Positions 27,747-39,279 are shown, numbered from the stretch's first letter. The stretch is 64,000 nucleotides of DNA from an uncultured Roseateles sp. (GCF_945956965.1 NZ_CAMFJS010000024.1:21065-85064); one strand, 5' to 3'. The notes: a model not told the origin generated them from the sequence alone. Translations and numbers: made by a program.

Positions 27747-28814
27747 TTAGGCTAGGCGCTCCACCGCGGCCAGGTAGCGCGCATTGCGCATCAGCTCATC
27801 CCAGGTCAGCGGCACGGTCTGCGGCAGCAGATCCAGGCGGCGCGATTCGCTGTCGGGCTCTGGCGTCCAGCGCCCATCGCGCTGGGCGGCATCCAAGCCC
27901 GCCAGCAATTCGTCGATCGCCGCACCGCCATTCACCGCAGACTGATTGCACAGCAGCACCAGGTCGCAGCCAGCCTGCAAAGCCGCCAAGGCCGCCTCGG
28001 TGTAGCCGATGGCGCGGCCTTCCAGCACGCGCGCGCCGGCCATGCCAAGGTCGTCGCTGAAGATGGCGCCGCCAAAGCCCAGCTTCTCACGCAAGATCTC
28101 TTGCAGCCAGCGGGCGCTGAAGCCGGCCGGGCGGCTGTCCACTTTCGGGTAGATCACATGCGCCGGCATCACGGCCGACAGGCTCAAGCTCAGCCACTCA
28201 AAGGGCTTGGCATCTGCGGCCAAGATGGCCTTGAGGCTGCGCTTGTCCACCGGCACCGCCACATGGCTGTCTGACTTGACGAAGCCGTGGCCAGGGAAAT
28301 GCTTGCCGCAGCTGCTCATGCCCGTCAGCAGCAGGCCTTGCATCAAGCTCTTGGCCAGGACACTGACGACGCGCGGGTCGCTGTGGAAGGCGCGCTCACC
28401 AATCACGCTGGTGTTGCCGATGTCCAGGTCCAGCACCGGGGTGAAGCTGAAATCCACGCCGCAGGCGCGCAACTCGGCGGCCAGCACAAAACCGCTGGCC
28501 GTGGCGGCATCGGTGGCGCGCATCGCGTCTTCCATCCACAACTCACCCAGCGCGCGCATGGCGGGCAGATGGGTGAAGCCATCGGTGCGGAAGCGCTGCA
28601 CACGCCCGCCTTCGTGGTCCACCGCGATCAAGATGTCGGGGCGGATGGCCTTGATGCTGGAGGTCAGGGCCACCAGTTGGGCGCGGCTTTCGAAATTGCG
28701 CGCAAACAGAATCAGGCCGCCGACCAGGGGATGGCTCAGGCGCTTGGCCTCGGCCGCGCTCAGGCTCAGGCCAGCAACGTCGAGCACGACGGGGGCGTGG
28801 TGTTTGTCTTGCAT
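27747..28814 (-). CDS. nagZ: Beta-N-acetylhexosaminidase NagZ
   Basis: 355 residues, glycoside hydrolase family 3. The NagZ signature CGKHFPGHGFVKSDSH carries the catalytic His, and DDLGMAG carries the nucleophile Asp (IFSDDLGMAGA). It is a cytoplasmic enzyme removing GlcNAc from anhydromuropeptides in peptidoglycan recycling. ATG at 28814 has GGGAG upstream; the longer reading to 28919 lies inside acpS and was rejected. It follows acpS by 11 bases and ends this operon. Confidence 0.96.
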   Translation of the reverse strand: MQDKHHAPVVLDVAGLSLSAAEAKRLSHPLVGGLILFARNFESRAQLVALTSSIKAIRPDILIAVDHEGGRVQRFRTDGFTHLPAMRALGELWMEDAMRATDAATASGFVLAAELRACGVDFSFTPVLDLDIGNTSVIGERAFHSDPRVVSVLAKSLMQGLLLTGMSSCGKHFPGHGFVKSDSHVAVPVDKRSLKAILAADAKPFEWLSLSLSAVMPAHVIYPKVDSRPAGFSARWLQEILREKLGFGGAIFSDDLGMAGARVLEGRAIGYTEAALAALQAGCDLVLLCNQSAVNGGAAIDELLAGLDAAQRDGRWTPEPDSESRRLDLLPQTVPLTWDELMRNARYLAAVERLA

Positions 28815-28825
28815 GTCTTGACTCC

Positions 28826-29221
28826 CTACTCTTTGCTTTCGACCACCACAAAGGCGGCCGCGTATTCGGTTTCGTCCGTCACGCTGACGTGCGCCTTCAG
28901 CCCCTTGGCTTCGAACCAAAGCGCTAACTCACCATGCAAGCGGATTTCCGGCTTGCCGCTGGCGGCCTTGACGATCTCGCAATCGCGCCAATTCATGGGG
29001 CTGCGCATGCCCATTCCAATGGCCTTGGAAAAAGCCTCTTTGGCGGAAAAGCGGGTGGCCAGATAGCTGATGCCGCGGGCGGCCACCCGCTCGCTGCGTT
29101 CGCGGAATACCGCCAGCTCATGCGGGCCCAGCACTTTTTCGGCAAAGCGCTCGCCTCGCCGGGCCAGGGTTTCGCGGATGCGGCGGATGTCGCAGATATC
29201 GGTGCCTATGCCGTAGATCAT
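28826..29221 (-). CDS. acpS: Holo-[acyl-carrier-protein] synthase
   Basis: 131 residues. AcpS transfers 4'-phosphopantetheine from CoA to the acyl carrier protein encoded at 40568. The metal ligands are visible: Asp8 in [11 protein letters not shown] and Glu in [13 protein letters not shown]. The gene starts one base inside the stop of the GNAT gene (TGATG), so translation is coupled. It belongs to the conserved pdxJ-acpS-nagZ tail of the rnc-era-recO operon. Confidence 0.97.
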   Translation of the reverse strand: MIYGIGTDICDIRRIRETLARRGERFAEKVLGPHELAVFRERSERVAARGISYLATRFSAKEAFSKAIGMGMRSPMNWRDCEIVKAASGKPEIRLHGELALWFEAKGLKAHVSVTDETEYAAAFVVVESKE

Positions 29222-29772
29222 CAGTAGTACTCCCGCTCATGACCCGACTCAGCCCCAAGCTCAAGAGCGGGCCAGCCCAGCACCTCATTGCGGTGGCGCT
29301 GGCCATCGAGTTCAAACCAGGTCTCGCCCCAGAGTTGCGCGCCCTCGCGGCGATAAAAACGCAGGGCGCCCTCATTGCCTTCCCAAGCGCTCAACCACAG
29401 CGCACGCTGCGGCCATTGCTGACGCACCTGCCGCAGCAGGCGCACGCCCAGGCCTCGGCCCACACAGGGCGGCGCGATGTAGAGCCGTTGCAGCTCTACC
29501 GCCTGCTCGATCCCTGCGGGCAGCAGCGTCGGGCATTCGGCGCCAGCATCCAGTTGGGCCCAGCCTTGCAGCATCTCGCCGTCTTGCAACAGCCAATGCG
29601 GGCTGAGGTCGATGGCGCGGCGCAGTGCCTGTTCATCGAACTCGCGACGCAGATAGGCGGCAAAAGCCTCGCTGACGCCGTCGCTGGCATAGCTGTCCAG
29701 CCAGACCCAACGGGCCAGGGCCGCGATGCGGACCGCGTCGTCCGGGCGGGCCAGGCGCAGTTCAAGTGCCAT
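29221..29772 (-). CDS. GNAT-family N-acetyltransferase
   Basis: 183 residues. The acetyl-CoA binding stretch reads [20 protein letters not shown], which contains the Q/R-x-x-G-x-G/A-like loop, and the C-terminal [20 protein letters not shown] is typical of GNAT enzymes. The substrate is unknown. It is inserted between pdxJ (12 bases upstream) and acpS (1-base overlap), a pair that is usually adjacent, so it was probably added to this operon. Confidence 0.88.
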   Translation of the reverse strand: MALELRLARPDDAVRIAALARWVWLDSYASDGVSEAFAAYLRREFDEQALRRAIDLSPHWLLQDGEMLQGWAQLDAGAECPTLLPAGIEQAVELQRLYIAPPCVGRGLGVRLLRQVRQQWPQRALWLSAWEGNEGALRFYRREGAQLWGETWFELDGQRHRNEVLGWPALELGAESGHEREYY

Positions 29773-29784
29773 ACGGCGCCTCCA

Positions 29785-30582
29785 TCAAAGCGGCTGGTAG
29801 GCGCGCTGGATGCAGCGCTGGTATTCGCGCACGGTCTCGGTATAGCCCAGCTCCAGCGCATCAGCGATCAAGGCATGGCCGATCGAGACTTCTTGCACGC
29901 CGGGCACGGCACGCAAGAAAGTGCTGAGGTTATCGCGATTCAAATCGTGGCCGGCATTCACGCCCAGGCCCACGGTCAAGGCAGCCTCGGCGGTACGAGT
30001 GAAGCCTGCCAGCACCTCGGCCTCACGCTCGGTACCGAAGGCGCTGGCAAAGGTTTCGGTGTAGAGCTCCACCCGGTCGGCACCCAGCTCGGCCACAAAA
30101 GCCATGGCTTCAGGCTGCGGATCCATGAACAGGCTGACGCGCACGCCCAAGGCCTTGGCCTCGGCCACCAAGGGGCGCAGTCGCTCCAGGTCGGCGGGGA
30201 ATTGCCAGCCATGGTCGGAGGTGAACTGGTCTTCGCTATCGGGCACAAAAGTGACTTGATGGGGACGCAGCTGACGCACGAAGTCCATCAGATTCTGGGT
30301 CGGGTTGCCCTCGATGTTGTACTCGACCTGGGGCCAATCCCGGCTCAGCAACTCGGCGAGTTCATGCACATCGTTCGTGCGCACATGGCGGCCATCGGGG
30401 CGCGGATGCACGGTGATGCCTTGTGCGCCGGCCAGCAAACAAGCCTGCGCGGCGCGCAGCACGCTAGGAATGCCCAAGTGCCGGGTGTTGCGCAGCAAGG
30501 CCACCTTGTTGACATTGACCGACAAGGCGCAACGGCCGGCCGACGACGCATGGGAAGACTCAGGGGCGACCAAGGGGTTCAT
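29785..30582 (-). CDS. pdxJ: Pyridoxine 5'-phosphate synthase
   Basis: 265 residues, TIM barrel. PdxJ condenses 1-deoxyxylulose 5-phosphate with 3-amino-2-oxopropyl phosphate in vitamin B6 synthesis. Family blocks are ALSVNVNKVALLRNTR, ITVHPRPDGRHV, the active-site Glu region VELYTETFASAF and LGVNAGHDLNRDNL. A 20-residue N-terminal extension precedes the core. GAGAG is located just before the ATG. The gene follows recO by 25 bases. Confidence 0.97.
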   Translation of the reverse strand: MNPLVAPESSHASSAGRCALSVNVNKVALLRNTRHLGIPSVLRAAQACLLAGAQGITVHPRPDGRHVRTNDVHELAELLSRDWPQVEYNIEGNPTQNLMDFVRQLRPHQVTFVPDSEDQFTSDHGWQFPADLERLRPLVAEAKALGVRVSLFMDPQPEAMAFVAELGADRVELYTETFASAFGTEREAEVLAGFTRTAEAALTVGLGVNAGHDLNRDNLSTFLRAVPGVQEVSIGHALIADALELGYTETVREYQRCIQRAYQPL

Positions 30583-30607
30583 GGCTCTCTCTCAAAACGA
30601 CGCAAAA

Positions 30608-31387
30608 CTATTCAATGAGTTTTTGCACATCCAGCATCACCTGCCGGGTGCGCAAGGGCTTTTGGCCCAGATGATAGTGAAGCAAAGCCCGCAGGGCCGA
30701 GCGCAGGGCCGGCAGGCAAGACGCGCACGCCTGGCGCAAGGCCGCCATGCTGCCATGCAGCAGCGCCGCCTGCAGATGCACCAAGCTGGCCGCCGCGAAG
30801 CCAGCCGCATCGCCTGCATGCGGCAGTACGCCGCCATCGGGCGTGAGCATGTAGAGGCGATCGGGCGACAAAGGCGCTTGGGTGATGGTGGACAAGCTCA
30901 GGTCCGGCAGCAGCCCCAATTCCTGCAGCAGCCGCAACTCAAAAGCACGCAGCGCCGTCTGCGAGGCCGCATCGTCATTGGCATGCAACTCAGGCAGGGT
31001 CTGCGCATAGGCGTCGAACAACTGGGGGTGCGGATCTTGCCGCGCCAGCAGCTTGAGCAAAAGCTCGTTGAGGTAGTAGCCCGAGAACAGCGCACCGCCG
31101 ACCGGCAAGGTCGCGCCGCCCGCCCACTCGGCGCCGCGCAGGGTCACCACCTCGGCGGGCGAGCCATCGGCCGACTTGCCCGGTTTGGAAAGCGTGACCT
31201 GGATGCGCTGAAAGGGCAGCAGCACGGCACGCAGCTGCGAGTAAGGGCGCTTGGCGCCTTTGGCCACCACGGCCAAGCGGCCTTGCTCGCGGGTGAACAA
31301 GTCCAGCACCAGGCTGGTTTCGCTCCAGTCGTACTGGTGCAAAACAAAGGCCTGCTGGACCGCAGGCGGGCGCGCAGCGCGGACCAT
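30608..31387 (-). CDS. recO: DNA repair protein RecO
   Basis: 259 residues. An N-terminal OB-fold (AFVLHQYDWSETSLVLDLFT, then GRLAVVAKGAKRPYSQLR) is followed by an all-helical C-terminal domain. RecO anneals single strands and loads RecA with RecR. No zinc-binding cysteine cluster is visible, which is common in proteobacterial RecO. It follows era by 27 bases. Confidence 0.95.
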   Translation of the reverse strand: MVRAARPPAVQQAFVLHQYDWSETSLVLDLFTREQGRLAVVAKGAKRPYSQLRAVLLPFQRIQVTLSKPGKSADGSPAEVVTLRGAEWAGGATLPVGGALFSGYYLNELLLKLLARQDPHPQLFDAYAQTLPELHANDDAASQTALRAFELRLLQELGLLPDLSLSTITQAPLSPDRLYMLTPDGGVLPHAGDAAGFAAASLVHLQAALLHGSMAALRQACASCLPALRSALRALLHYHLGQKPLRTRQVMLDVQKLIE

Positions 31388-31414
31388 CAGGCCTGAAGGG
31401 GGAACAAGCGCTGC

Positions 31415-32344
31415 TTACTCGTAGCCGTAGCTGCGCAGATGCTCTTCGCTATCCGCCCAGCCAGAGCGCACCTTGACCCATAACTCCAAGAACACGCGGC
31501 CATCCATCAGATGCTCGAGCTCTTGGCGTGCTTCGGAGCCGATGCGCTTGAGGCGCTCACCGCCCTGGCCGATGATCATGCCCTTGTGGGCATCGCGCTC
31601 CACCACGATGGAGGCGGAGATGCGGCGCAGCTCACCCTCGTCTTCCCATTTGTCGATCACGACGGTGGAGGTGTAGGGCAGCTCATCGCCGGTCAGGCGG
31701 AAGAGCTTTTCGCGGATGATTTCGCTGGCCAGGAACTTCTCTGAGCGATCGGTCAGCGCGTCTTCCTCGTAGAACCAGCCCTGCTCGGGCAGATAGGGCT
31801 TGAGGATCTTGAACAGGCGGGCGACGTCGGCTTCCTTCTTGGCGGAGAGCGGCACGAACTCGCTGAAGTTGCGGCGCTCTTGCATGCTCTTGAGCCAGGG
31901 CGCCAGCTCAGCGCGGCGCTGCACGGCGTCGAGCTTGTTGGCGATCAGGACCACCGGCTTGTCCTCGGGCAACAAGGACAGCACCTTGGCATCATCCAGC
32001 CCGAAGCGGCCGGCCTCCACCACATAGAGGACCAGATCCACATCGCTCAACACACCGTGCACCGTGCGGTTGAGGTTGCGGTTCAGGGCGGCGTTGTACT
32101 TCATCTGGAAGCCAGGCGTGTCCACAAACACGAACTGCGCCTCATCCACCGTGCGCACGCCGGTGATGCGGTGGCGCGTGGTTTGCGCCTTGTCCGAGGT
32201 GATGCTGACCTTCTGCCCCACCAAGGCATTGAGCAAGGTGGATTTACCCACGTTCGGGCGGCCCACGATGGCGATCAGGCCACAGCGTTGGGGCAGGCCT
32301 TCGCCCTCAGGGGTAGAAGGAGTCGGCAATGTATTTTCGGTCAT
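31415..32344 (-). CDS. era: GTPase Era
   Basis: 309 residues. G1 is [10 protein letters not shown]3 DTPG, G4 NKLD, and the C-terminal KH domain carries [15 protein letters not shown]. Era binds the 3' end of 16S rRNA and couples small-subunit maturation to the cell cycle. It follows rnc by 25 bases, as in many proteobacteria. Confidence 0.98.
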   Translation of the reverse strand: MTENTLPTPSTPEGEGLPQRCGLIAIVGRPNVGKSTLLNALVGQKVSITSDKAQTTRHRITGVRTVDEAQFVFVDTPGFQMKYNAALNRNLNRTVHGVLSDVDLVLYVVEAGRFGLDDAKVLSLLPEDKPVVLIANKLDAVQRRAELAPWLKSMQERRNFSEFVPLSAKKEADVARLFKILKPYLPEQGWFYEEDALTDRSEKFLASEIIREKLFRLTGDELPYTSTVVIDKWEDEGELRRISASIVVERDAHKGMIIGQGGERLKRIGSEARQELEHLMDGRVFLELWVKVRSGWADSEEHLRSYGYE

Positions 32345-32369
32345 GGGGTAACAGCGGTTCGGCTGCTCA

Positions 32370-33077
32370 TTAATCGCGCAGGCCGGAGCCTGGCTTGTCG
32401 CGCAAGATCAATTCGTCCAGCATACGACGGGCGGCATCTTGTTCGGCCACGCGGCGCGAGCGGCCCTCGCCTTTTTTACTCAGGCTCAAGGGCGGCACGG
32501 CGCACTCGACCTCAAAGGTCTGGGCATGGGCCTGGCCGCGGGTTTCGGTGATGGTGTAAATCGGCACGGCCAAGCGGCGTGCTTGCAGCCATTCTTGCAG
32601 GGCGGTCTTGGCATCCTTGCCAAATTGCTCGCCGCTGCTGGCTTGGGTGATCACATCGGCCAGCAGCTTGCGCACCAACTCCAATGCTGGGGCATAGCCA
32701 CCGTCGACAAACGTGGCGCCGATCAAGGCCTCCACCGCGTCTGCCAAGATCGAGGCACGCTGCGCGCCACCGCCCTTGGCCTCGCCTTCGGACAGGCGCA
32801 CCACTTGCGGCAAATCGAGCGTCAGGGCCAGCTTGTGCAGACTTTCTTCACGCACCATGTGCGCACGGATACGGGTCAGATCACCCTCGTCCGAGCCAGC
32901 AAAGCGCTCGTAGAGCAGGCTGGACACGGCCAGGCTCAGCACCGCGTCGCCCAAAAATTCGAGGCGCTCGTTATGTTCAGCGCCAAAGCTGCGATGCGTG
33001 AGCGCGCGCGTCAGCAGCTCAGGCCGGCTGAAGCGGTAACCCAGGCGTTGCTGAAGGGAGGCGAGCTGCGAAGTCAT
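32370..33077 (-). CDS. rnc: Ribonuclease III
   Basis: 235 residues. The catalytic signature [11 protein letters not shown] and the second metal site in [15 protein letters not shown] are present, followed by a C-terminal double-stranded RNA-binding domain ([14 protein letters not shown] to AARRMLDEL). It processes rRNA precursors and other duplex RNAs. It lies between the DUF4845 gene and era in the standard order. Confidence 0.98.
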   Translation of the reverse strand: MTSQLASLQQRLGYRFSRPELLTRALTHRSFGAEHNERLEFLGDAVLSLAVSSLLYERFAGSDEGDLTRIRAHMVREESLHKLALTLDLPQVVRLSEGEAKGGGAQRASILADAVEALIGATFVDGGYAPALELVRKLLADVITQASSGEQFGKDAKTALQEWLQARRLAVPIYTITETRGQAHAQTFEVECAVPPLSLSKKGEGRSRRVAEQDAARRMLDELILRDKPGSGLRD

Positions 33078-33172
33078 GGCAAGAAAAGGCGATGGGCAAT
33101 GAACGAGAGAACAGGGAAGCGAGACATCGGCTTGCGCGGCAGCCTAAAAGCAGGCCGAGCCACAAGCAGAGA

Positions 33173-33559
33173 TTACCGCGACTTGCCCTCGTACTTGATC
33201 AACAGGTAAACCGGGCCAGCGACGGGAATCTGCTTGTCGTAGGCGAAGCTGATCTGCACCTTGTCATTTTCCTTGCTGACTTGCAAGTCCTGCGAGGTGA
33301 TGCTGACGATGGAGTATTCGATTTGCTGGGCGCGGTCAAACTCAGCACGCACAACCGGCACCGTGGCCGGGTTCTCTGCGGCGATGCGGTTGACGACGCG
33401 CTGCACGGTGTAGAACTCCAGCACCGTCGGGAACACTCGCACCGCCACCAAGCCGCCAAAAGCAATCACCACCGCCCAGAACAGCAAGCCAAACAAGCTG
33501 ATGCCCCGCTGCCCGGACAGCGATGACTTGCGTGCTGCGAAGGGTCGCGATGCCGGCAT
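33173..33559 (-). CDS. DUF4845 domain membrane protein
   Basis: 128 residues from ATG at 33559, with AAGGA upstream. One N-terminal helix (ISLFGLLFWAVVIAFGGLVAV) resembles a pilin-like or type IV prepilin-shaped anchor, followed by a small periplasmic domain. Proteins of this family are regularly encoded between lepB and rnc; function unknown. LepB is the nearest upstream gene (46-base spacing). Confidence 0.88.
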   Translation of the reverse strand: MPASRPFAARKSSLSGQRGISLFGLLFWAVVIAFGGLVAVRVFPTVLEFYTVQRVVNRIAAENPATVPVVRAEFDRAQQIEYSIVSITSQDLQVSKENDKVQISFAYDKQIPVAGPVYLLIKYEGKSR

Positions 33560-33605
33560 GGTGAGAATCCTTTTCTGGTCTTGAAGTGAGTGTGCCAAAA
33601 GCTTA

Positions 33606-34574
33606 TCAGTTGAAGCCGCCGATGCGACCCAAATTACCGAAGTTCATCCAGACAAAGAAGGCGCGGCCGACGATGTTCTCGTCCGGCACAAAGCCCCAGA
33701 AGCGCGAGTCACGCGAGTTGTCGCGGTTGTCGCCCAGCATGTAGTAGTAGCCGGCAGGCACCTTGCAGGTCACGCCCTCGGGGCTGTACTTGCAGTTGTC
33801 TTGGAAGGGGAATGCGGTGTCCGGGCGGAACAGCGGATGGCGCTGTGTATCCACCAGCATCTTGTGCGCCTTGTCACCCAATTTCTCTTCGAACAAGGGG
33901 CGATAGGACATCGAGCTTTCATCGTAGAAATCACCTTGCGGTTGCACGGCGGTGGGCTGACCGTTGATGTAGAGCTTCTGGTTCAGATAGCTCACCTCGT
34001 CGCCCGGCACAGCGGCCACGCGCTTGATGAAGTCGATGCTGGGGTCCGGAGGGAAGCGGAACACCATGACGTCGCCGCGCTTGACCTCGTTGTTAGCGAT
34101 GATCTTTTTATTGATCACCGGCAGGCGCACGCCGTAGTGGAACTTGTTCACCAGGATCAGGTCACCCACCAGCAGGGTCGGCACCATGGAGCCGGAAGGG
34201 ATTTTGAAGGGCTCAAACAGGAAGGAGCGCAGCAAGAAGACGATCAAGATGACCGGGAACAGACCGGCCGTCCAGTCCATCCACCAGGGTTGCTGCAGGA
34301 TTTGCTGGCGCGCGCCCTCCACATCACCATCAACCCGCGCAATGCCCTGAGCTGCCAGATTCTGGCGACGCTTGGCATCGTTTTCCAGCAAGTCGGCAGC
34401 GGCCTTGGCGCGTGCGGGCGCGAAGTGGAAGCGCTCCGCCAGCCAGTAGGCCGAGGTGACCATGGTCAGGATGAAGAGCAGGAGCGAGAAGTTGCCACTC
34501 CAGTAGCCGCTGTACCAGCCGCCCAGGTAAGCCGCCAGGACGGCGTAGAGAATTCCGGTCAGAGCACTCATCAT
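33606..34574 (-). CDS. lepB: Signal peptidase I
   Basis: 322 residues. N-terminal membrane helices (ILYAVLAAYLGGWYSGYW, then LFPVILIVFLLRSF) precede the catalytic Ser in PSGSMVPTLLVGD and the general-base Lys in DFIKRVAAVPGD. GDNRDNSRDSRFWG is the conserved box E. It removes signal peptides at the periplasmic face of the inner membrane, including those of the porin and solute-binding proteins in this window. It follows lepA by 26 bases. Confidence 0.97.
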   Translation of the reverse strand: MMSALTGILYAVLAAYLGGWYSGYWSGNFSLLLFILTMVTSAYWLAERFHFAPARAKAAADLLENDAKRRQNLAAQGIARVDGDVEGARQQILQQPWWMDWTAGLFPVILIVFLLRSFLFEPFKIPSGSMVPTLLVGDLILVNKFHYGVRLPVINKKIIANNEVKRGDVMVFRFPPDPSIDFIKRVAAVPGDEVSYLNQKLYINGQPTAVQPQGDFYDESSMSYRPLFEEKLGDKAHKMLVDTQRHPLFRPDTAFPFQDNCKYSPEGVTCKVPAGYYYMLGDNRDNSRDSRFWGFVPDENIVGRAFFVWMNFGNLGRIGGFN

Positions 34575-34600
34575 CAGTTCTTCGTCTTCTCTTTTTTGAA

Positions 34601-36409
<1,809 letters not shown>

Positions 36410-37057
36410 GTTCTGAGCGAAGCGCGAAGGCCGAGTTTGCAAGGGCGGCTGCCTATGCGTTGGAGGCTCTCAATCGCGTCGCGATATGAAGGCCCGTGAA
36501 GGCCGTGCCGAAAACAAAAAAAAGGCACGTCGAAACGGTGACGCGCCTTCCAACAAAACGTATGGCAACTGCTTGTTGGGCTTCCATTGTAGCGAAAAGC
36601 CCAGACCTGGAAACCGCAGCACGGCTGGAAACAAGGTCGTTGCGGCCCGCCAACATCAAACTTATCAACAGCTTATCAACAAACAATCAACAAGCCGCCG
36701 ATGAGCTAGCGATAACTACACGTTAGCAATCAGAGCCTTGGCTCAAGGTGTTGCGCCCTCGCCAATCGACCCGCATTTATGTTGCCCGCAGTCCACAAAC
36801 ATTGCTGCCAAGGGCTCGATTCTAGCCGACAGCAACAAGAATGCCGATTTTGAGCGACCGACGCACCGTCAAGCAGCGCTGCTTTTGTCCTCCGCCGACA
36901 GTTTTTGCACAAACATCAATCCAGGCTTGGCGATCAAAACCAGGGCGAAATTTTCACAATCAGAAAAGACCCGCCGGCGAAGTCCACCATTGGTCACCAA
37001 GTTTTGGGGGCGCAAGCCTCATCAGGCCCGCGCCACCTTCACCAGGCTAGCTCAAGT
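36410..37057. other. Noncoding stretch between degQ and lepA
   Basis: 648 bases without a credible gene. The only solid element is the minus-strand terminator at 36515-36549. Short open frames here overlap that terminator or have no family character. The lepA promoter must lie within the last 150 bases. Base composition from 36560 to 37000 is clearly lower in G+C than the flanking genes, and the stretch could hold a long degQ 3' UTR, an sRNA, or the decayed remains of a gene. Confidence 0.5.
36515..36549 (-). terminator. Rho-independent terminator upstream of lepA
   Basis: On the minus strand AAGGCGCGTC pairs with GACGTGCCTT (36540-36549 with 36522-36531; one G-U pair) around an 8-base loop, followed by seven T. 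It is about 510 bases after the degQ stop and 105 bases before lepA. Confidence 0.85.
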
Positions 37058-38563
37058 TCAGCGCGCCGGACGCAACAAGACAAAGCTCACCACATCATCA
37101 CGTCGCACCACCAGGTTGATGACCTTGGCTTTTTCAAGCTTGGCCAGTTGCGCCTGGAATTGCTTGACGCTGCTGACCTCCACGTTATCGACCGAGAGCA
37201 CCAAGTCCCCTTCGCGCAAGCCGGCGCGCGCGGCCACACCGGTCGCCGCATCAATGCGCACGCCGGAGCGCAGCTTCAGCTCCTTCTTCTGCGCCTCGGG
37301 CACTTCGGAAATCTGCAGACCCAGGGCGGCGACGGCGGCACTCGGCGAGGCCTTGCCTTCGGGTTCTGCAGCGGCGCGGGCTTGCTTGTCGCTGGGCATC
37401 TCGGCAATCACGATGCTCAAGTCTTTGTATGCACCGCGACGGAAGACCTGCACCGTGGCCTTGGCGCCGGGCTTGAGCGCGGCCACCACGCGACGCAGAT
37501 CGCTGGCCTTCTCAATCGTCTTGCCGTCGAATTTGGTGATCACGTCACCGCCCTCGATGCCCGCCTTATCGGCCGCGCCACCCGCCGTCACGCTGCGAAT
37601 CACCGCGCCGGTAGGCTTGCCCAGGCCAATCGATTCGGCCACCTCCTTGCTCAGATCATCCGGCGCCACGCCGATGAAGCCGCGCACCACCTTGCCGCTG
37701 CTCCGCAGTTGATCGGACACACGGATGGCCTCGTCGATCGGGATGGCAAACGAGATGCCCATGAAGCCGCCCGACTGGCTGTAGATCTGCGAGTTGATGC
37801 CCACCACCTCGCCGCGCATATTCAGCAAGGGGCCGCCGGAGTTGCCGGGGTTGATGGCCACATCGGTTTGAATAAAGGGCAGGAAGTCGCCCGTATCACG
37901 CGCCTTGGCGCTGACGATGCCGGCGGTGACGCTGTTGTCAAAGCCAAAGGGCGAGCCGATGGCCATCACCCATTCGCCCACTTTCAAACGGCCCACATCG
38001 CCGATCTTCACCGATGGCAGGCCGCTGGCTTCAATCTTCAACACGGCCACATCGGTGCGAACATCGCTGCCGATGAGCTTGGCTTTGAACTCACGCTTGT
38101 CGGTCAAGGTAACGAAGATTTCATCCGCACCGTTCACCACATGCGCGTTGGTCATCACATAACCATCATTGCTCAGCACAAAACCCGAGCCGATGCCTCG
38201 ACGCTGTGGCGCCTCGTCTTCACCACCGCCACGCGGCGCACCACGACGCTGGCCCGGCACAGGCAGACCAAACCGACGCAGGAATTCTTGCATTTGCTCG
38301 TCCATCTCCGGCATGCCGGCGGCAGGCTTGGCGCGCTCGGAGGTGCGGATATTGACGACGGCCGGGCCGACCTTCTCGACCAATTCGGTGAAGTCCGGCA
38401 AGCCCTGAGGCTGCGCGAATACCGGCGCCGGGCTGAGTGCCAAGCTGAGGGACAGCACCGAGGCCGATAAGAGCACACGCGACATGCCGGTCAGGCGAGT
38501 CATCGGCGAAGTGCCGGAACGAGTTGCGGACAAAGCAGGCATAGAACTCATCTTCATCATCAT
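37058..38563 (-). CDS. degQ: Do-family periplasmic serine protease (DegQ/MucD)
   Basis: 501 residues from ATG at 38563. A signal peptide (TGMSRVLLSASVLSLSLALS, then APVFA) leads to a trypsin-like domain with the triad His in TNAHVV, Asp in TDVAVLKIE and Ser in GNSGGPLL, then two PDZ domains (RGFIGVAPDDL and LRSGVRIDAATGVAARAG). It degrades and chaperones misfolded envelope proteins. In related genomes it follows rpoE-rseA-rseB, but those genes are absent here. A TTG start at 38581 is possible. Confidence 0.95.
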   Translation of the reverse strand: MMMKMSSMPALSATRSGTSPMTRLTGMSRVLLSASVLSLSLALSPAPVFAQPQGLPDFTELVEKVGPAVVNIRTSERAKPAAGMPEMDEQMQEFLRRFGLPVPGQRRGAPRGGGEDEAPQRRGIGSGFVLSNDGYVMTNAHVVNGADEIFVTLTDKREFKAKLIGSDVRTDVAVLKIEASGLPSVKIGDVGRLKVGEWVMAIGSPFGFDNSVTAGIVSAKARDTGDFLPFIQTDVAINPGNSGGPLLNMRGEVVGINSQIYSQSGGFMGISFAIPIDEAIRVSDQLRSSGKVVRGFIGVAPDDLSKEVAESIGLGKPTGAVIRSVTAGGAADKAGIEGGDVITKFDGKTIEKASDLRRVVAALKPGAKATVQVFRRGAYKDLSIVIAEMPSDKQARAAAEPEGKASPSAAVAALGLQISEVPEAQKKELKLRSGVRIDAATGVAARAGLREGDLVLSVDNVEVSSVKQFQAQLAKLEKAKVINLVVRRDDVVSFVLLRPAR

Positions 38564-38742
38564 TTGCTCAAGGACTCTCAAGAAAGGATTCGGTTAAACC
38601 AAGTCGGCAGTTTGGGGGCAAGTGGGCCGGATTCAAGCGGAGTTTACGTACTGCAACATAGCGCCAACTGATGTTCGCACGGATGCCCAGAGGCAGCAAA
38701 AGTCATAACCCCAGAAGTCGGCCGAACATAGCTTCAAGCATC

Positions 38743-39189
38743 TCATTGCCGCAGCCGAGCTGCAAACAGCGTGGCGCGCAGTTGACCCCACATGGCACCT
38801 TGCTGGGCAGCGCTGAGCGGCAGGTACTCAACAGGCGAGAACCAGGGCGCCGTCGGCTCACGCAGGCGCAAGAGCAGCCAACGGTCGAAGTCTATGGCCA
38901 CAGCGACCAGCACCTCCTGCTGCGCTTCTTCATCCAGGCTTTGCGACAAGCGCCAGCATTGGCCGTCCCATTGCAAGCGCCGCCCACTCACACGCGCCAT
39001 GCGCCATGCCAGCACCGCCACTATCGGCAACAAAGCCATCAAAGGCCAAGCCTGAGGCAGATGCTGCATGAGAGCCAACACAAAGCAAAACGCCGCCAGG
39101 CAAGCCATGGCGGCGATCAGAGCCTGCAAGCGCGGCTGCGGCAGGATGTCCACCCGCAAGGGTGGCGCATGACGATGGGCGGCGCTCAT
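38743..39189 (-). CDS. Small membrane protein, YgfX/CptA-like
   Basis: 148 residues. Two adjacent transmembrane helices (LQALIAAMACLAAFCFVLAL and AWPLMALLPIVAVLAWRM) precede a short beta-rich cytoplasmic domain (LQWDGQCWRLSQSL, VAIDFDRWLLLRLREP). This layout and the W-D-G-x-W-x-L plus LLLRLR pattern resemble YgfX/CptA proteins. The match is a recollection of the family pattern and is not certain. No SdhE-like partner is adjacent. It lies between fabF and degQ, where rpoE would follow in related genomes. Confidence 0.55.
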   Translation of the reverse strand: MSAAHRHAPPLRVDILPQPRLQALIAAMACLAAFCFVLALMQHLPQAWPLMALLPIVAVLAWRMARVSGRRLQWDGQCWRLSQSLDEEAQQEVLVAVAIDFDRWLLLRLREPTAPWFSPVEYLPLSAAQQGAMWGQLRATLFAARLRQ

Positions 39190-39279
39190 GACGTTCAGCT
39201 TAGCGAAACCGCCTCACCGGTGAAAGCAGCGCGGCGATGACGACGAGTCTCGACGCCATCAGCCTCAGCAACTCTCTGC

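Noticed and set aside
36453..36686. A 77-residue minus-strand open frame upstream of lepA
   Set aside because: It contains the intrinsic terminator at 36515-36549 inside its reading frame, so it cannot be a normally expressed gene.
36811..36835. A T-arm-like sequence (GGGCTCGATTCTAGCC) suggesting a tRNA
   Set aside because: The flanking bases do not form an acceptor stem, D-arm or anticodon arm.
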